Below, in pieces: positions 26,099-34,269 of a DNA stretch of 36,596 bases. The stretch comes from Chloroflexota bacterium (GTDB lineage Bacteria > Chloroflexota > Dehalococcoidia > Lucifugimonadales > Lucifugimonadaceae): the NCBI GenBank assembly GCA_022562515.1, contig JADFPB010000003.1:1-36596 (forward strand), written 5' to 3'. The position numbers were made by a program, and so were the translations under genes. Every line of letters starts with the position of its first letter. The stretch's first letter is position 1. Below the pieces are notes generated by a model that ran no database searches, was not told the DNA's origin, and saw only the letters and a program-made list of their open reading frames with translations.

Positions 26099-27163
26099 CT
26101 AGCTCAAGATGAAGATGAGAGTGCTCATAGTGGCGTAGACGGCGATCATGGTGATGCTTTTAGTTGCCGCCGTCGCTTTCCAGGGGCGGCTCGCGAAGAC
26201 CAGTCCAGGTATGAAGATCAGCGTCATGGCAAGCCCGGCCATGGCGGCGACCTCGTGGACCGCGGAGATCTGTGTAAAGAATGCGCCCTTGGTGTAGGCG
26301 AAGGAGTCCACGGCAAGGACGATTCCGATGTTAAACATGTTGCTGCCGAGCAGATTGGAGAGCGCCATTTCCGGCGCGCCCAGCCTGAGCGAGGCGATGG
26401 CGACGGAAAACTCGGGAAGGGTGGTGCTGAGCGGCAGGAACTGCGCGCCCACGAAGCTCGATGACCATCCCATGGCTTCCGTTACATCGTCCGCGGCAAA
26501 TGCGAGCCAAATGCCCGAGGCGGTGACGATTCCCACGGCTGCCAGATATCCACCTGCGCTCTTGACCAGTCTCTCTGAAGGCTTCGGGATTGAAAGCGAT
26601 GGCATCCCGCTTGCGAGCGCGTTTCGAGAGGGGAGGACTGAGCCGAGCTGGCCGATGGTCCACAGCGCCGTAACGACGTAGGAGACGATAAGCAGTCCGG
26701 GCAGGATTCTGATGACGACCGACGGAACGCCAAGGGCGTCACGCCCGAGCACGAGGACGCCCGCTGCTATCAGGGTGACGAGAATCCCCGAGATTCCCAT
26801 CTTCTTCGTCTCGGTGGTCGGATCATGAAGCATCTCACGCCACCTGAGACCAAGGATGGCGATCACGAGGAGGTTGAGGCTATTGGCGCCGAACGCACCG
26901 CCCGCGGCGAGGTTCGGGGAATCGATTTGCCGCACGGCCGTTATGCCGGTAACGAGCTCGGGCAGGGACGTAGCGGTCGCAAGGAGGATGACGCCTGCCC
27001 AGACGCGGCCGAGCCCCGTCTCATCAGCAATGGCGTCGCCGAATCGGACGAGAAACCATCCGCCGAGGAAGACCAGAAGCGATGCGCCGAAATATTGACC
27101 CCAGGCTTCGAGCAACCGGTCTTCACACTCTCCAGGACTTGCCGATACCGCAGGCAGGGCCAC
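26099..27163 (-). CDS. CaCA-family sodium/calcium-type cation exchanger
   Basis: An integral membrane antiporter of 354 aa with about ten or eleven membrane segments. Both alpha repeats are visible: VWAGVILLATATSLPELVTGITAVR with GGAFGANSLNLL, and FVGAQFLPLSTTLPEFSVAIASLRLGAPEMALSNLLGSNMFNIG. The glutamates in the two LPE motifs are the ion-binding residues. It probably exports Ca2+ against Na+ or H+, but the ions cannot be read from sequence. The start is unclear: the track GTG at 27163 lies in the 3' arm of a stable hairpin, and a TTG at 27115 is an alternative. Convergent with dnaK. Confidence 0.85.
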   Translation of the reverse strand: MALPAVSASPGECEDRLLEAWGQYFGASLLVFLGGWFLVRFGDAIADETGLGRVWAGVILLATATSLPELVTGITAVRQIDSPNLAAGGAFGANSLNLLVIAILGLRWREMLHDPTTETKKMGISGILVTLIAAGVLVLGRDALGVPSVVIRILPGLLIVSYVVTALWTIGQLGSVLPSRNALASGMPSLSIPKPSERLVKSAGGYLAAVGIVTASGIWLAFAADDVTEAMGWSSSFVGAQFLPLSTTLPEFSVAIASLRLGAPEMALSNLLGSNMFNIGIVLAVDSFAYTKGAFFTQISAVHEVAAMAGLAMTLIFIPGLVFASRPWKATAATKSITMIAVYATMSTLIFILS

Positions 27164-27176
27164 CCGGCGTGGCCCT
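27156..27176 (-). repeat. 8-bp hairpin containing the apparent start codon of the exchanger gene
   Basis: AGGGCCAC/GTGGCCCT with a 5-base loop (perfect stem). On the minus strand the GTG start codon is the first three bases of the 3' arm. The hairpin could hide the start or indicate that the real start is downstream. Confidence 0.5.
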
Positions 27177-27390
27177 GAAGGTCTAATTATGGCAGGACAG
27201 AGGGCCGCGTGCGTGCCGGGAGGCAGGTGACGCGCCGTTGAGAATTATTACTCGCCGGCTCCCAGCCTCACCTTGCCGTAATCCGCGGGAAAACATCTTG
27301 GTCATCGAGCCCTGGGATGTGTAGCTTCATAACCTGAGCCCAGTTGTGTGATCAAACGTCTGAAAACAAAGCGGGCGGGCAGGGTGGACG

Positions 27391-27777
27391 ATGAACGTAC
27401 TCGTAATTGACGACGATCCGGCCTATCTCTCACTGGTAGGACGTGCGTTTGAGCGCCTGGGCGGTCATTCAACCACGCTGGCGGTGGATAGCGCTTCCGG
27501 CCTCGAAATGGTCGGTGATACCCCACCTGATCTGCTGCTGCTTGACTGGCTCATGCCGGGGAAGAGCGGCATAGACATCCTGCTGGAGCTAGAGCGCCGC
27601 CCGCGATCACGCAGGCCGGGGTACGTGGTCATAATGACAGCGGCGCCGGATATCGGTCTGCTCAGGGAGATCGCGCTGGAGATTGGCGCCGATGAGGTGG
27701 TCTCGAAGCCCATCACCCGCCACGTTATGGCTGAGATAGCGGCCCGGGCGCGTGCGGGGCTGGCGCTTCAGGCGTAG
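27391..27777 (+). CDS. CheY-like response regulator receiver
   Basis: A 128-residue single receiver domain. Asp7-Asp9 form the acidic pocket (VIDDDP), Asp52 is the phosphoacceptor (LLLLDWLMPG), Thr83 lies in IMTAAP and Lys106 in VVSKPIT. It lacks an output domain. It is convergent with the sensor-less histidine kinase, with a 41-base gap, so the two could be partners. The ATG has no strong ribosome site beyond a G-rich stretch (GCAGGGTGG). Confidence 0.88.
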   Translation: MNVLVIDDDPAYLSLVGRAFERLGGHSTTLAVDSASGLEMVGDTPPDLLLLDWLMPGKSGIDILLELERRPRSRRPGYVVIMTAAPDIGLLREIALEIGADEVVSKPITRHVMAEIAARARAGLALQA

Positions 27778-27818
27778 CCGCGGGCAAGGGGCCAGGTGGG
27801 CGGGCAGATCGCGGCTGG

Positions 27819-28610
27819 TCAGGTCGCTACGGGCGCGCGTTCCCTGGTTTTCGGACTCATTTTCGCCTGCGGCAGGCAGATCGCCACTTCTGTGCCGTGG
27901 GCGGGGCGGCTGATGATGTCTATCACGCCGCCGTGCAGCTCAACGAGCGATCGCGCGACTGCGAGTCCGAGCCCGGACCCCACCACCGCGGGTTCCGTTG
28001 CCAGAGAATCAGGGACCACCCTGTAGTAGGGGTCAAATACCCTTTCGCGTTGCTTATGGTCGAAGCCGCTGCCCTCGTCGCGGATGGTGATATAGAGCGT
28101 GTTGCGCAGCATGCCCGCCCTGACGTGGATGCTGGCGCCGCAGGGCGAATACTTCGAGGCGTTGCTCAGAACGTTGATCAGCACCTGCGTCATGCGGGCC
28201 TTGTCGGCGTGAACTGTGACGCCGTCCAACTGCATGCCAAGGTCAAGGAACTGCCCGCGCCCCTCGATGATCGGCTGTATGGTGTCGACGGCCTCGATTA
28301 TCAGTTCCGCGGGGTCAATGTCCCGGCTGTTGATCGTGAGTTCGCCGCGATCGTGGCGATGAAGCTCGAGCAGGTCGTCGATCAGCGCTGAGAGCCGGCG
28401 GCCGTTGAGGCGCATCATTCTCAGGTACTCGGCCTGTTTGGGAGTGATCTCTGGGCCGCACTTGCGTTCCATCAGGTCGACCAGCGCCACGATCGTAGTC
28501 AGCGGAGTGCGGATTTCGTGAGCGACTGCCGAGAGATACTGCGACTGATCGCTGAAGAAATCTTCGGCGTTGCCGTTGCCACTCGAATTACTACGATCAG
28601 GTGAGTCCAA
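27819..28610 (-). CDS. Sensor-less histidine kinase
   Basis: A 263-residue histidine kinase with only the dimerisation and ATPase domains. The H-box is SAVAHEIRTPLTT (His31), the N-box is NVLSNASKYSP (about 146-156), G1 is DEGSGFD, the F-box is VFDPYYR and G2 is GSGLGLAV. There is no membrane segment and no PAS, GAF or HAMP domain; the first 25 residues are Ser/Asn/Gly-rich. It must receive its signal from another protein or respond to a cytoplasmic state. The track start (28682, GTG) lacks a ribosome site; the TTG at 28610 has GGGAAGGA about 5 bases upstream and is preferred. It is likely cytoplasmic, and partner regulators are on both sides. Confidence 0.88.
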   Translation of the reverse strand: MDSPDRSNSSGNGNAEDFFSDQSQYLSAVAHEIRTPLTTIVALVDLMERKCGPEITPKQAEYLRMMRLNGRRLSALIDDLLELHRHDRGELTINSRDIDPAELIIEAVDTIQPIIEGRGQFLDLGMQLDGVTVHADKARMTQVLINVLSNASKYSPCGASIHVRAGMLRNTLYITIRDEGSGFDHKQRERVFDPYYRVVPDSLATEPAVVGSGLGLAVARSLVELHGGVIDIISRPAHGTEVAICLPQAKMSPKTRERAPVAT

Positions 28611-28711
28611 AATATCCTTCCCCGCATGTCTGCTCCTGCAGTTCAGGAACCCGTAAGGAGCGAAACGGAGACTTTTTAGCACTGGGAAGCGGGGCAGGGG
28701 AACGCTACGTG

Positions 28712-28740
28712 GGTACTGTTCGGGCCGGTACTTCGGTACT
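28712..28740. repeat. Three copies of GGTACT upstream of the histidine kinase
   Basis: GGTACT at 28712, 28727 and 28735, spaced 15 and 8 bases apart, within the 195-base gap upstream of the kinase. They could be half-sites for a regulator. Six-base motifs of this kind can also arise by chance. Confidence 0.35.
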
Positions 28741-28805
28741 GGCGCAAATATGCCTTCCTGACTTGGGCCCGACCTGGGGCCGAGTATGAAGGCGGGGAAT
28801 CCGGT

Positions 28806-29486
28806 TCAGGCCAGACAGACTTCTGCGATGCGCAGCGCAGACCTGTTTTCCGTGAGTTTGGCCACAACGGAGCGGACTACGATTCTCAATCCGGCTGCGC
28901 TCATCTCAAGGGCTGACGCAATGTCCCTGCTGTCTACGCCTTCTGCCAGTTGGTTGAGAACGTTTTGTTCCCTGGTAGTCAGAGTCGTGAGCACCGGGCG
29001 GACGGGCTGCGCTTCTACCCAGGTCTTGCTCAGAACCCTTGCCAGCCGGGCTGCCACGTTGGGCATCTCCATGACGCGCTCGTAGATGGGGCGGTCTCCT
29101 TCACATACCCGGTGGATGAGGGCAGCGAGGAGTTTTGGCGCTGCGTCTTTGGCGATGCAGGCGGCCGCCCCGGCCTCGAGCGCGGCAAAAACGTGGTCAT
29201 CTGACTCGTAGTCGTACAGCGCGATTGCCGCAACTGTTGGAAAGTCTGCTGCGGCTGCGGCGATGGTGGCGGCGCCGGTTAGTGCAGGGAGTTCGAGATC
29301 GATGAGCAGCAGATCGGGCGAGGTGTCCGAGAGGTGTGCCAGCGTGTCGCCGCCTCCGGCCGGATCCGTTGCCGCTTCTGTAGCCTCCCCGGATATTTCA
29401 AGGTTCTCGTCATGCTGAAGGGCGTCACGAAGCCCGGCGATGTATATGGAGTCTCTGGAAAGGATATGAGCGTGGACGGCGCTCAT
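28806..29486 (-). CDS. NarL/LuxR-type response regulator with degenerate receiver
   Basis: A 226-residue receiver plus LuxR-type helix-turn-helix protein. The phosphoacceptor Asp63 (LLLIDLELP) and Lys113 (CIAKDA) are present. However, the first acidic-pocket residue is Arg (ILSRDS instead of the usual DDH/ADS pattern), and the switch Ser/Thr position appears to be Tyr (IALYDYESDD). The HTH (LTTREQNVLNQLAEGVDSRDIASALEMSAAGLRIVVRSVVAKLTENRS, about 166-215) also departs from the usual TVKNHVSNILAKLGV recognition helix. It may not respond to phosphorylation in the usual way. It overlaps the upstream NarL gene by one base (TGATG), so the two are co-translated. Confidence 0.82.
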   Translation of the reverse strand: MSAVHAHILSRDSIYIAGLRDALQHDENLEISGEATEAATDPAGGGDTLAHLSDTSPDLLLIDLELPALTGAATIAAAAADFPTVAAIALYDYESDDHVFAALEAGAAACIAKDAAPKLLAALIHRVCEGDRPIYERVMEMPNVAARLARVLSKTWVEAQPVRPVLTTLTTREQNVLNQLAEGVDSRDIASALEMSAAGLRIVVRSVVAKLTENRSALRIAEVCLA

Positions 29487-30217
29487 CAGGCGTTGGGCGG
29501 GGAGCCGGGGACGGGGGCGATGGGACCTTCCGGCGCATCGAGCCAGCCGCTATTCAGGGCGAGCACTACGGCGTGCGTCCTGTTGTTGGCGTGCAGCTTG
29601 GCCATGATGCCGCTCATCTGATTCTTGACGGTCTGCTCATTGATGCCGAGGGATGCCGCGATCTGCTTATTGCCGTGGCCCTGGGAGATCATCGATAGAA
29701 CCTGCCGCTCCCGGTTGGTGAGGGGAGATACGAGTTTCTCGGTCTCTATACCGGCCAGCGAGTAGCTCTCGAACTGTTGAATCATCTGGCTGGCCACGCC
29801 GGGGCGGCCTTGCAGGGTGTCGCTGATCAGGTTTGCGCCGGTGCCGACTTCCCGGATCTGCTGCAACAGGTCGTCTGCGGGGGTGTCTTTTGCCACGAAC
29901 GCCGCGGCGCCGACTTTGACGCTCTGGAAGATCTGATTGTCGTCTTCGTACGGCGAAAGGATGATCGTGGCGGTGGCCGGGTTTCGCATTCGGATTTGCC
30001 AGGCAACGCTGAGACCGCGCTGCTGCGGCAGGCCGATGTCAATGAGGGCCACGTCCGGTTGCAGGGCCTCAGTGGCCTCGACCGACTCGGCCAACTCGCC
30101 GTCCCAGATGCTGTCCAGGTCTGGCGCGTCCTGAAGAGCCCTCAGGATTCCTCGCCTGAAGATCTCGCTCGAGTCGGCAATCAGCACGGTGAGTGCTGCC
30201 AGGTTCTGGTTTGTCAT
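29486..30217 (-). CDS. NarL/LuxR-type response regulator
   Basis: A canonical two-domain regulator, 243 aa. The receiver has Asp15 in LIADSS, phosphoacceptor Asp60 (ALIDIGLP), a Ser in IILSPYED and a Lys in FVAKDTP. The C-terminal HTH reads LTNRERQVLSMISQGHGNKQIAASLGINEQTVKNQMSGIMAKLHANNRTHAV (about 167-217), fully typical. The tail (APEGPIAPVPGSPPNA) is Pro-rich. It is first in a coupled pair with the degenerate regulator, suggesting they act together, perhaps as a heterodimer. Start ATG; no kinase is adjacent in the operon. Confidence 0.93.
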   Translation of the reverse strand: MTNQNLAALTVLIADSSEIFRRGILRALQDAPDLDSIWDGELAESVEATEALQPDVALIDIGLPQQRGLSVAWQIRMRNPATATIILSPYEDDNQIFQSVKVGAAAFVAKDTPADDLLQQIREVGTGANLISDTLQGRPGVASQMIQQFESYSLAGIETEKLVSPLTNRERQVLSMISQGHGNKQIAASLGINEQTVKNQMSGIMAKLHANNRTHAVVLALNSGWLDAPEGPIAPVPGSPPNA

Positions 30218-30348
30218 GCTTTAAGTCACGTGATTACAGCCCGCGGCGCGGACGCGCGTGCAGGCAAGACGGCAATCATAGTAGCCGCGAGGGGTGCGGG
30301 GCTGTCAACATCGTTAGTACGCATCAAACTGCAGGAAACCACCGCCAC

Positions 30349-30361
30349 GTTACCGTGTAAC
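30349..30361. repeat. Palindrome GTTAC-CGT-GTAAC upstream of the NarL pair
   Basis: A 13-base palindrome about 132-144 bases upstream of the NarL start, just beyond the stop of the next receiver gene. It shares the core TACCGTGTA with 5954-5968. Confidence 0.35.
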
Positions 30362-30384
30362 AGGTATCCGGAGTAATCGGGCGC

Positions 30385-30765
30385 CTATTTTCCGGCCCAG
30401 GATTTGACCATGGCTGCCGTCACCTGTGAGGCGACGTCTGCCGACTCCCATGGCTTGGATATTATGCCCTCGATGCCGAGATTGCGCGCCTTGTCCAACT
30501 CCTCGATTGACGTTGATCCGGTCAAGAGCAGCACGCGCGTGTGGCGGGTCGCGGCCTGCCGACGTATCTGGGCGAGGGCTTCCATGCCGCTCATGCCGGG
30601 CATGGTCAGATCGAGGAAGACGAGGTCGGGACGTTCGGATTCCAGCATTTCCAGGCCGCCGGACGCACTCGTTGCCTCGATGACCTCGTGGCCCATGTCT
30701 TCGAGGAGTTCACTCATCACGAACCGTACGTCGCGCTGGTCATCGACCAGGAGTATCTTCGCCAT
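30385..30765 (-). CDS. CheY-like response regulator receiver
   Basis: A 126-residue single receiver: Asp8-Asp9, phosphoacceptor Asp52 (LVFLDLTMPG), Thr82 in LLTGST and Lys104 in IISKPWE. The KPWE motif and general sequence link it to the receiver at 5385-5771. It has no output domain. It sits upstream of the NarL pair, in the same direction with a 167-base gap, so it may share signal input rather than a transcript. Start ATG. Confidence 0.9.
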   Translation of the reverse strand: MAKILLVDDQRDVRFVMSELLEDMGHEVIEATSASGGLEMLESERPDLVFLDLTMPGMSGMEALAQIRRQAATRHTRVLLLTGSTSIEELDKARNLGIEGIISKPWESADVASQVTAAMVKSWAGK

Positions 30766-30839
30766 GGTTGGCCTTGAGGGCCGTCTCGCTCCTTTGCCGG
30801 GTGCGGATCCTCAAGGTTCCGGGGAGATCCATAGCCCAC

Positions 30840-30917
30840 GCACAAGAAGAATTGTGCTGTTGCCCGGTGGCTATAGCTAGGCGAACATCGCCCAGCGGCG
30901 ATGGGTAGAACTACCCA
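30840..30917. repeat. Cluster of three inverted repeats upstream of the receiver gene
   Basis: Within 78 bases lie GCACAA-N6-TTGTGC (30840-30857), CATCGCC-CAGC-GGCGATG (30886-30903) and TGGGTAG-AA-CTACCCA (30902-30917), all perfect. They lie between the deacetylase stop and the receiver start, both on the minus strand. The middle one could be a weak terminator for the deacetylase; the other two look more like protein-binding sites. Confidence 0.5.
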
Positions 30918-30947
30918 GATTGCCGGGGTTGACTGGCTGTTTTCGGC

Positions 30948-32102
30948 TCAGGAGATGCCGAAGACCGGAAAAAGGAGCGCCTGGAGTTGCTCGATACTGC
31001 GGTCTGCGAAGGCGGAGATCTGATTCCGCACCGCTTCTTCCGGCTCCGGGGGTAGCGGGTCTGCGAATTCTCTCTGGTTGCGTGTCGAGTCGCCGGGCGA
31101 ATTAAACGATTCGGGAATGCGGTCGGGGATGTCCTGCTCTGACATGACGGCATAGGCCATGGCCCAGCCCCGTGCGACGGCGCCCAGGTCGTATCCGCCG
31201 CCACCGAGGGCGATCCATTTACACGATTCCCCTTTTCTTGAATCCCCTGCCAGGGCGCCCAGTTTGGCGACGGTCCCGGCAAAGCCCTGCGCGGTGAGCC
31301 GGAGGTGGGTGATGGGATCAAGCATGTGGGTATCTATGCCGAGCTGTGTGACTAGCACGTCAGGCTCGAAGGCCCGTACCAGAGGCGGCACAATGGCATC
31401 GAAGGCGCGGGCGTAGTCTTCATCGCCTGTGTATGGCGCGAGCGGGAGGTTGGCGGAAAAGCCATCCCCAGCCCCGGCGCCGGTCTCGTTCGTGAAGCCG
31501 GTGCCGGGGAAGAGGAACTGGCCGCTTTCGTGGAGCGAGATCGTAAGCACGGCGTCTGTATCATAAAAGGCGTGCTGGACCCCGTCTCCGTGATGGCAAT
31601 CGATATCGACGTAAGCGACGCGCAGACCCTTTGCGGCAAGGCTTCGGATTACCATGACGGGGTCATTGAAGACGCAGAACCCGGATGCGCGGCCCGGCAT
31701 GGCGTGGTGCAGCCCTCCGGCAGGGGCGAAGGCGACGTCCACATCTCCTGCGATCTGCTCTGCGGCGACCATCGCGGAGCCGGCGGCGAGCGCCTGGGCC
31801 CCGAATATGCCCGGGTAGATGGGGTTGTCACCGGGACCGAATCCGTACCGGGCGGCGATGCCGAGCCCATCGCTGCTGCCAAGTTGTTTTACCGCTTCTA
31901 CGTACTCGGCGCTATGCGCGAGGGTCAGTTCCTCGTCCGAAGCGGGTCTGGGAGCCACGGTCCGGGAGTTGGGTGCGTCAAGAAAACCGGCTGCGCTGGC
32001 CAGTTCGTGCATGTATGAGAGCCGTATGGGGCGCATCGGATGCTCGTCGCTGAGGACGTGAGTCGCGAGGTCATCCGAGTAGATGAGCGCCGCCTGCCTC
32101 AT
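30948..32102 (-). CDS. AcuC-type histone deacetylase family protein
   Basis: A Zn-dependent deacetylase of the arginase/deacetylase fold, 384 aa. The catalytic histidine pair is His132-His133 in GGLHHAMPG. Zn ligands are visible in VAYVDIDCHHGDGVQ (Asp168, His170) and LGIDTHMLDP (Asp257), and the transition-state Tyr304 is in GGGGYDLGAVARGW. Bacterial AcuC proteins deacetylate acetyl-CoA synthetase and other lysine-acetylated proteins; acetylpolyamine or small-amide substrates are also possible in this fold. Start ATG. No acetyltransferase or acs gene is nearby, so the substrate is not indicated by context. Confidence 0.9.
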   Translation of the reverse strand: MRQAALIYSDDLATHVLSDEHPMRPIRLSYMHELASAAGFLDAPNSRTVAPRPASDEELTLAHSAEYVEAVKQLGSSDGLGIAARYGFGPGDNPIYPGIFGAQALAAGSAMVAAEQIAGDVDVAFAPAGGLHHAMPGRASGFCVFNDPVMVIRSLAAKGLRVAYVDIDCHHGDGVQHAFYDTDAVLTISLHESGQFLFPGTGFTNETGAGAGDGFSANLPLAPYTGDEDYARAFDAIVPPLVRAFEPDVLVTQLGIDTHMLDPITHLRLTAQGFAGTVAKLGALAGDSRKGESCKWIALGGGGYDLGAVARGWAMAYAVMSEQDIPDRIPESFNSPGDSTRNQREFADPLPPEPEEAVRNQISAFADRSIEQLQALLFPVFGIS

Positions 32103-32133
32103 TCTGGGGCTACGCCGTGACGCTGCAGCCGTA

Positions 32134-33570
32134 TCACGCGCTCGTGCTCCGGCGCCGGTTATTGCCTCGGTTCTTCAGGGAGCGCAGGGCGAAAAACAGC
32201 AGGCCCGCGACTGCGCCAAGGCTGGTAGCAACGACCGGCCAGTTTCCGAATGTTCGCCACCTGGACTCCTCCAGCACCTCCCCCGCGGCACTCTCGGACT
32301 TGAAGAGCTGAACAAACGGTGACGGCGTGACCAGGGCCTCGGGCTGAATTTCTGTAGCATCCGGGTTTTCGTCCAGCGGCTCCGGTTCTTGTGATGCGGC
32401 GGGAGCATCTCCGGAGGAGACCGGTATGAGTTGCGGCTCGGCAAGCCCGAACTGGCGGGCCGTCCATACGTCATCGAGATTGTTGAGCTCGAAACCGTAG
32501 GCATCGCTGACCGCGTCGCCGATGCGGGTTCCGCGATCGATCGCTTCCAACAGCGCGGAGATCCGTTCAGCCCCGAACTCATCTATGAGGAAGCTGACGA
32601 AGGCCCCGGATTTTCCGTAGAAAAATGTGATGTCTCTACGCTGTCCCGGTACTCGATTCATGTTCTTGATGGGCATGAGGTCGTCTTCATCGTTGGCGCC
32701 GCGCAGCCGGGTCTGTGCGTTCCGGGTATCGTTTGACTCGAAGTAGACGGAGAGGCCCTCATTGAGCCACGCAGGCGGGCTTGCGATCGGGGAAGGCACC
32801 GCCTCGGCGAACATCAGGTGGGCGAGTTCGTGGACGAATGCCTGGGGATCAACCCCCCAGAGAACGAACTGGTCGAATTCGTCGAACGCGAAGCCTATGA
32901 ACGTGTGGCCGCTGCGGGCGGCCTCGGTAGTCAGCGGGAACGCCAGGTCTGCCTCGCGGCTGGAGTTGATCAGCACCGCTTTGAATTCGGCTTCGCTTTC
33001 GAAGCCGTACACCCTGGCGATTTCGGGCATCCGAGCGTTGGAGGCGGCGAAGAGCCGGTCTATTTCAGTGTCGCTCCGGTCGTGGTAGACGATCGTCAGC
33101 TGGTTTTCCGTGCGGCGGTTCCACTGGAACTTGGGGTCCAGATATTCGATCCGTACCGGCTCTGTGGTGAACTCCTGGCCCTCTGAGTCGATGATTCGAT
33201 AGCTGACTGTGAGGACGATTCCGGGCGGGAAGAAGTCGCTGCCGGATGTGGGAATCTCAAAAGAGGCTGATACGTTGTTGCCGGGTTGAAAGTCAGGGTA
33301 CGAGTACGAGCTGACAACCCGAGGTCCATCCGGCTTGAAGAGCGCCTGGATCTCCGTGATTGGGGCGCCTTCTGCAGAAAGCTCGAGCTCGAAGGTGATT
33401 TTTTCGCCGTAGTTGATTGAGTGGGTGTTTCGCAGCACGCGTATCGTCTGGTCCTCATCGGACCCTGCGAACGCGGCGCTACTGGAACCAGAAATCGTTA
33501 TCGACAGGCCGGCAGCGACCGCCAGCGCGGGCAACGCGATGCGCAGAAGGATGGCTCTAACAGAGGGCAT
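32134..33570 (-). CDS. Membrane-anchored gluzincin (peptidase MA-like) metalloprotease
   Basis: A 478-residue exported protein. It has an N-terminal signal or anchor (about 7-35), a beta-rich domain (about 40-145), then a zinc-peptidase domain with HELAH (His247, Glu248, His251) and the downstream glutamate ligand Glu271 in PAWLNEGLSVYFE. After a Pro/Glu-rich linker (about 385-415) a C-terminal membrane helix (about 443-463) ends in a basic tail, so the catalytic domain faces outside and is tethered to the membrane. Peptidase MA-like proteins are common in Chloroflexota; natural substrates are unknown. The gene begins three bases after the npdG stop, so the two are in one operon. Confidence 0.85.
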   Translation of the reverse strand: MPSVRAILLRIALPALAVAAGLSITISGSSSAAFAGSDEDQTIRVLRNTHSINYGEKITFELELSAEGAPITEIQALFKPDGPRVVSSYSYPDFQPGNNVSASFEIPTSGSDFFPPGIVLTVSYRIIDSEGQEFTTEPVRIEYLDPKFQWNRRTENQLTIVYHDRSDTEIDRLFAASNARMPEIARVYGFESEAEFKAVLINSSREADLAFPLTTEAARSGHTFIGFAFDEFDQFVLWGVDPQAFVHELAHLMFAEAVPSPIASPPAWLNEGLSVYFESNDTRNAQTRLRGANDEDDLMPIKNMNRVPGQRRDITFFYGKSGAFVSFLIDEFGAERISALLEAIDRGTRIGDAVSDAYGFELNNLDDVWTARQFGLAEPQLIPVSSGDAPAASQEPEPLDENPDATEIQPEALVTPSPFVQLFKSESAAGEVLEESRWRTFGNWPVVATSLGAVAGLLFFALRSLKNRGNNRRRSTSA

Positions 33571-33573
33571 GGC

Positions 33574-34269
33574 TTAGATTCCGACGATCTTGAGGGAGCC
33601 ATGCGCCCTGTAGATCTTGTTAATAGTGATGAGCAACGCAGTAGCCGCCTCCAGGTAGCGGGCTGACTCCAGGCCGCCGGCATCTACCGGACGGGCCCCT
33701 GCGATCCCTCCGACCATTTCCATGACTGTCTTTTTTGCATCTTCATCGTCACTGCAAATAAGAACGTCTGTATTCATGTCGGACTCGGGGTCGGCCAGTT
33801 CGCCGGCGGGCAGGGTGTGGAATCCGGCCACCCACCTTGCGGTTGGCGCGAGAGCCGCCGCTTCTTCCGCCGCGGAGCCGGCGAGTGGCGGCGCGGCGGT
33901 CGCTCGGCCATGCGCGAATTTCAGGGGTGAAATCACGTTGATAACGATCTTTCCATCAAGTTTCGGTCTCAGTTCTTCAACGGTGGCCGCCTGTCCGGCA
34001 TACGGGACTGCCAGGATTACGATATCGCCAGCGCGCGCGGCCGCCTTGTTCATGTCGCCGGTGACTTTGCCAGTAGTTGGGCCGGTATCTAGCCCCGCGC
34101 CGCGCCGGCCGTCGATTATCGATCCGATGGCTGTTGCTGCGGAGGAGGCTCTGCCGGCATCGCGGGAGCCGATCACGATATCGTGCCCGGCCAGAGCGAA
34201 CCGGACCGCGAGGCCCTTGCCTTCAGGTCCTGTGCCGCCGATGAGGCCTATTGTTTGTTTTCGTGACAT
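33574..34269 (-). CDS. npdG: NADPH-dependent F420 reductase (F420H2:NADP+ oxidoreductase)
   Basis: Moves hydride between coenzyme F420 and NADP(H), 231 aa. The N-terminal Rossmann motif is IGLIGGTGPEGKGLAVRFALAGHDIVIGSRD, with the Ser-Arg that selects the NADP phosphate. The middle part (ILAVPYAGQAATVEELRPKLDGKIVINVISPL) and C-terminal part (GGLESARYLEAATALLITIN) fit the family. Its presence implies the organism makes or uses F420, which suits SAR202-type Chloroflexota. Start ATG. First gene of a two-gene unit with the metalloprotease; the functional link is unclear. Confidence 0.9.
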   Translation of the reverse strand: MSRKQTIGLIGGTGPEGKGLAVRFALAGHDIVIGSRDAGRASSAATAIGSIIDGRRGAGLDTGPTTGKVTGDMNKAAARAGDIVILAVPYAGQAATVEELRPKLDGKIVINVISPLKFAHGRATAAPPLAGSAAEEAAALAPTARWVAGFHTLPAGELADPESDMNTDVLICSDDEDAKKTVMEMVGGIAGARPVDAGGLESARYLEAATALLITINKIYRAHGSLKIVGI

